The notes beneath the pieces were generated by a model. That model saw only the letters and a program-made list of their open reading frames with translations. It did not search any database and was not told where the DNA came from. A stretch of 5,959 bases of DNA, from contig JAEZAR010000071.1 of NCBI GenBank assembly GCA_023430425.1, forward strand, positions 1 through 5,959. The letters are read 5' to 3'. Shown here piece by piece: positions 4,860-5,959 of this stretch. The number at the start of each line of letters is the position of its first letter. The first letter of the stretch is position 1. Made by a program: the position numbers and the translations under genes. Origin of the DNA: Actinomycetes bacterium (GTDB lineage Bacteria > Actinomycetota > Actinomycetes > Actinomycetales > Cellulomonadaceae).

Positions 4860-5876
4860 GTGAGCCCGGAGCCCCTCGCCGTCCGCGCCGACCCGCCGGA
4901 CGCGCTCGACCTGCCCCCGGCCCACCTGGAGCTCGTCTGGCGGCCGCTCCAGGCCGGCGACCTCGACGCACTCGAATCCCTGGTGTCCACCGTGGAGGAC
5001 GCCGACCGCGCGCCGGTGCGCACGTCGCGCGCCGAGCTCGAGGAGATCTTCGGCGAGCCGTGGCGCGACCTCCAGCGCGACAGCCTCGGCGGCTTCGACG
5101 GCGACGGGGACCTGCGTGCCTACGGGCTCGTCACGGTCCGCCCGGGCGATCAGCGGACGGTCCGGGCGTTCCTCGCCGGCACGGTCCACCCGCAGTGGCG
5201 GGGCCGCGGCATCGGCCGGTCGCTCCTGGCCTGGATGGAGGGTCGCGGACGGCAGAAGCTCGCCGAGTCCGGCAAGGACCTGCCCGGGCGGCTCGCGGTG
5301 TTCGTCGACGAGGAGGCGAGGGACCAGCGGCGCCTGTACGCGGCCGCCGGGTTCAGCCCGATCCGGTGGTACACCCAGATGCGCCGCGACCTGTCAGACC
5401 CGCTGCCACGTGTCGCCCCGCCCGAGGACGTCCGGGTCGAGCCGTGGAGCGAGGCCGTCGACGAGGCCGTCCGCCTCGCGCACAACGAGGCCTTCGCCGA
5501 CCACTGGGGCTCCGAGCCCCGGGCGCCCGAGGACTGGCGGCACGGGCCGCACTTCGTCCCGGGCTGGAGCTTCGTCGCGCGCGACGACGCCGGCGACGTG
5601 GTCGGCTACGCGCTCTCGGGCCGCTACGACCAGGACTTCGACGTCCAGGGGTACAGCTTCGGGTACACCGACCTGCTCGGCGTCCGCCCCGCGTGGCGCG
5701 GCCGGCGGGTGGCCGTCGCCCTGCTCTCGGCGACCATGGCGGCGTTCCGGGACGACGGCATGCAGTACGCGATGCTCGGCGTCGACACCGCGAACCCGTC
5801 GGGTGCGCACGGGCTCTACCAGCGGCTGGGCTACGAGCCGATCCACGGCGAGGTGCTCTACAGCGTCGAGATCTGA
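4860..5876 (+). CDS. Tandem-GNAT family N-acetyltransferase, substrate unknown
   Basis: A 338-residue cytoplasmic protein with two GNAT folds, expected to transfer an acyl group from acetyl-CoA to an amine. The N-terminal GNAT (about 22-177) has the acetyl-CoA loop in VHPQWRGRGIGRSLLAWM (109-126), matching R/Q-x-x-G-x-G/A, followed by RLYAAAGF (158-165). The C-terminal GNAT (about 190-338) has GVRPAWRGRRVAVALL (274-289), where the conserved Gly is Arg283, then DTANPSGAHGLYQRLGYEP (309-327). The first 20 residues are Pro/Asp-rich and probably disordered. Mycothiol synthase MshD has the same two-domain plan, but I see nothing here that identifies MshD, so no symbol is given. The GTG at 4860 is chosen for its -10 box and because it leaves a 22-base gap after parE instead of an overlap. 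The close spacing may reflect co-transcription; a functional link to topoisomerase IV is not implied. Confidence 0.85.
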   Translation: MSPEPLAVRADPPDALDLPPAHLELVWRPLQAGDLDALESLVSTVEDADRAPVRTSRAELEEIFGEPWRDLQRDSLGGFDGDGDLRAYGLVTVRPGDQRTVRAFLAGTVHPQWRGRGIGRSLLAWMEGRGRQKLAESGKDLPGRLAVFVDEEARDQRRLYAAAGFSPIRWYTQMRRDLSDPLPRVAPPEDVRVEPWSEAVDEAVRLAHNEAFADHWGSEPRAPEDWRHGPHFVPGWSFVARDDAGDVVGYALSGRYDQDFDVQGYSFGYTDLLGVRPAWRGRRVAVALLSATMAAFRDDGMQYAMLGVDTANPSGAHGLYQRLGYEPIHGEVLYSVEI

Positions 5877-5923
5877 CGGCCGCCCGCGCCGGTGGGGCGG
5901 CCGCCCGCGCCGGTGGGGCGGCC
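5877..5923. terminator. Perfect 21-bp direct repeat forming two overlapping hairpins, bidirectional terminator candidate
   Basis: Two identical 21-base units (5877-5897 and 5898-5918) follow the GNAT stop at once, with CGGCC of a third at 5919-5923. GGCCGCCC pairs with GGGCGGCC over 8 bp at 5878-5885/5895-5902 and again at 5899-5906/5916-5923, each around the loop GCGCCGGTG. The shared central segment 5895-5906 can pair in only one hairpin at a time. Position between the GNAT gene and a possible opposing gene suggests termination in one or both directions. Confidence 0.6.
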
Positions 5924-5935
5924 AGCCGCGCGGCG

Positions 5936-5959
5936 TCAGCCGACCGTGTGCACCGGCGC
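5936..5959 (-). CDS. Possible 3' end of a minus-strand gene, cut by the window edge
   Basis: Reading leftward from the right edge, one minus-strand frame gives APVHTVG followed by TGA (5936-5938). The preceding double hairpin would suit a convergent gene pair. Seven residues cannot identify a family, and an open stretch this short means little in itself; the case rests on the terminator context. Not recognised. Confidence 0.3.
   Translation of the reverse strand, partial: APVHTVG

Noticed and set aside
2150..5023. A 957-codon open frame on the minus strand running antisense through all of parE
   Set aside because: It mirrors the parE coding frame, as happens in GC-rich DNA where stop codons are rare. 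Its product is Arg/Asp/Val-rich with no domain, and only its last 72 codons (2150-2368) form a real gene.
5394..5846. A 150-codon minus-strand frame inside the GNAT gene
   Set aside because: It is the complement of a clearly coding GNAT frame, with Val/Arg/Glu-rich shadow composition and no start support.

Overview
The window comes from a very GC-rich bacterium. Codon third positions are almost all G or C, and every start I can assign is GTG. Gene content and order (a principal sigma factor with a long Ala/Lys then acidic N-terminal tail, a DUF456 membrane protein, a small CxxC/CxxH protein and a topoisomerase IV subunit B) point to an actinomycete. A Cellulomonas-like member of the Micrococcales fits best, but that is a guess from composition and protein style. 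This is core chromosome: I see no tRNA, rRNA, insertion sequence, prophage, CRISPR or plasmid feature.

Layout. (1) 15-1367 (+) encodes the housekeeping sigma factor SigA/HrdB; its true start probably lies left of the window. (2) 1368-1543 is a convergent gap holding a strong hairpin terminator for sigA, a 19-bp tandem repeat of about 3.3 copies, and a second compound hairpin facing the opposing gene. (3) 1544-2038 (-) is a DUF456 membrane protein with a good Shine-Dalgarno sequence. (4) 2039-2149 contains a long, nearly perfect hairpin and a run of nine G. (5) 2150-2368 (-) is a 72-residue zinc-ribbon-like protein of the DUF7455 type. (6) 2369-2704 is a 336-bp divergent intergenic region with two dyad-symmetric elements, an eight-unit degenerate 17-bp tandem array and a -10 box placed for leaderless transcription. 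(7) 2705-4837 (+) is parE, complete at 710 residues. (8) 4860-5876 (+) is a tandem-GNAT acetyltransferase that starts 22 bases after parE but has its own -10-like box. (9) 5877-5923 is a perfect 21-bp direct repeat forming two overlapping terminator-like hairpins, followed by what may be the last codons of a minus-strand gene running off the right edge.

How they work together. SigA directs RNA polymerase to housekeeping promoters. ParE supplies the ATPase and part of the metal site of topoisomerase IV, which decatenates daughter chromosomes; its ParC partner is not in the window. The DUF456 and DUF7455 proteins have no established function, and the GNAT protein's substrate is unknown. From memory, sigA/hrdB lies close to parE in Streptomyces and related actinomycetes, so this looks like a conserved neighbourhood rather than an accessory island.

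I found no convincing new enzymatic system. The most interesting material is non-coding: the 17-bp array upstream of parE, the shared leaderless-promoter geometry of parE and the GNAT gene, and the repeat-built terminators.
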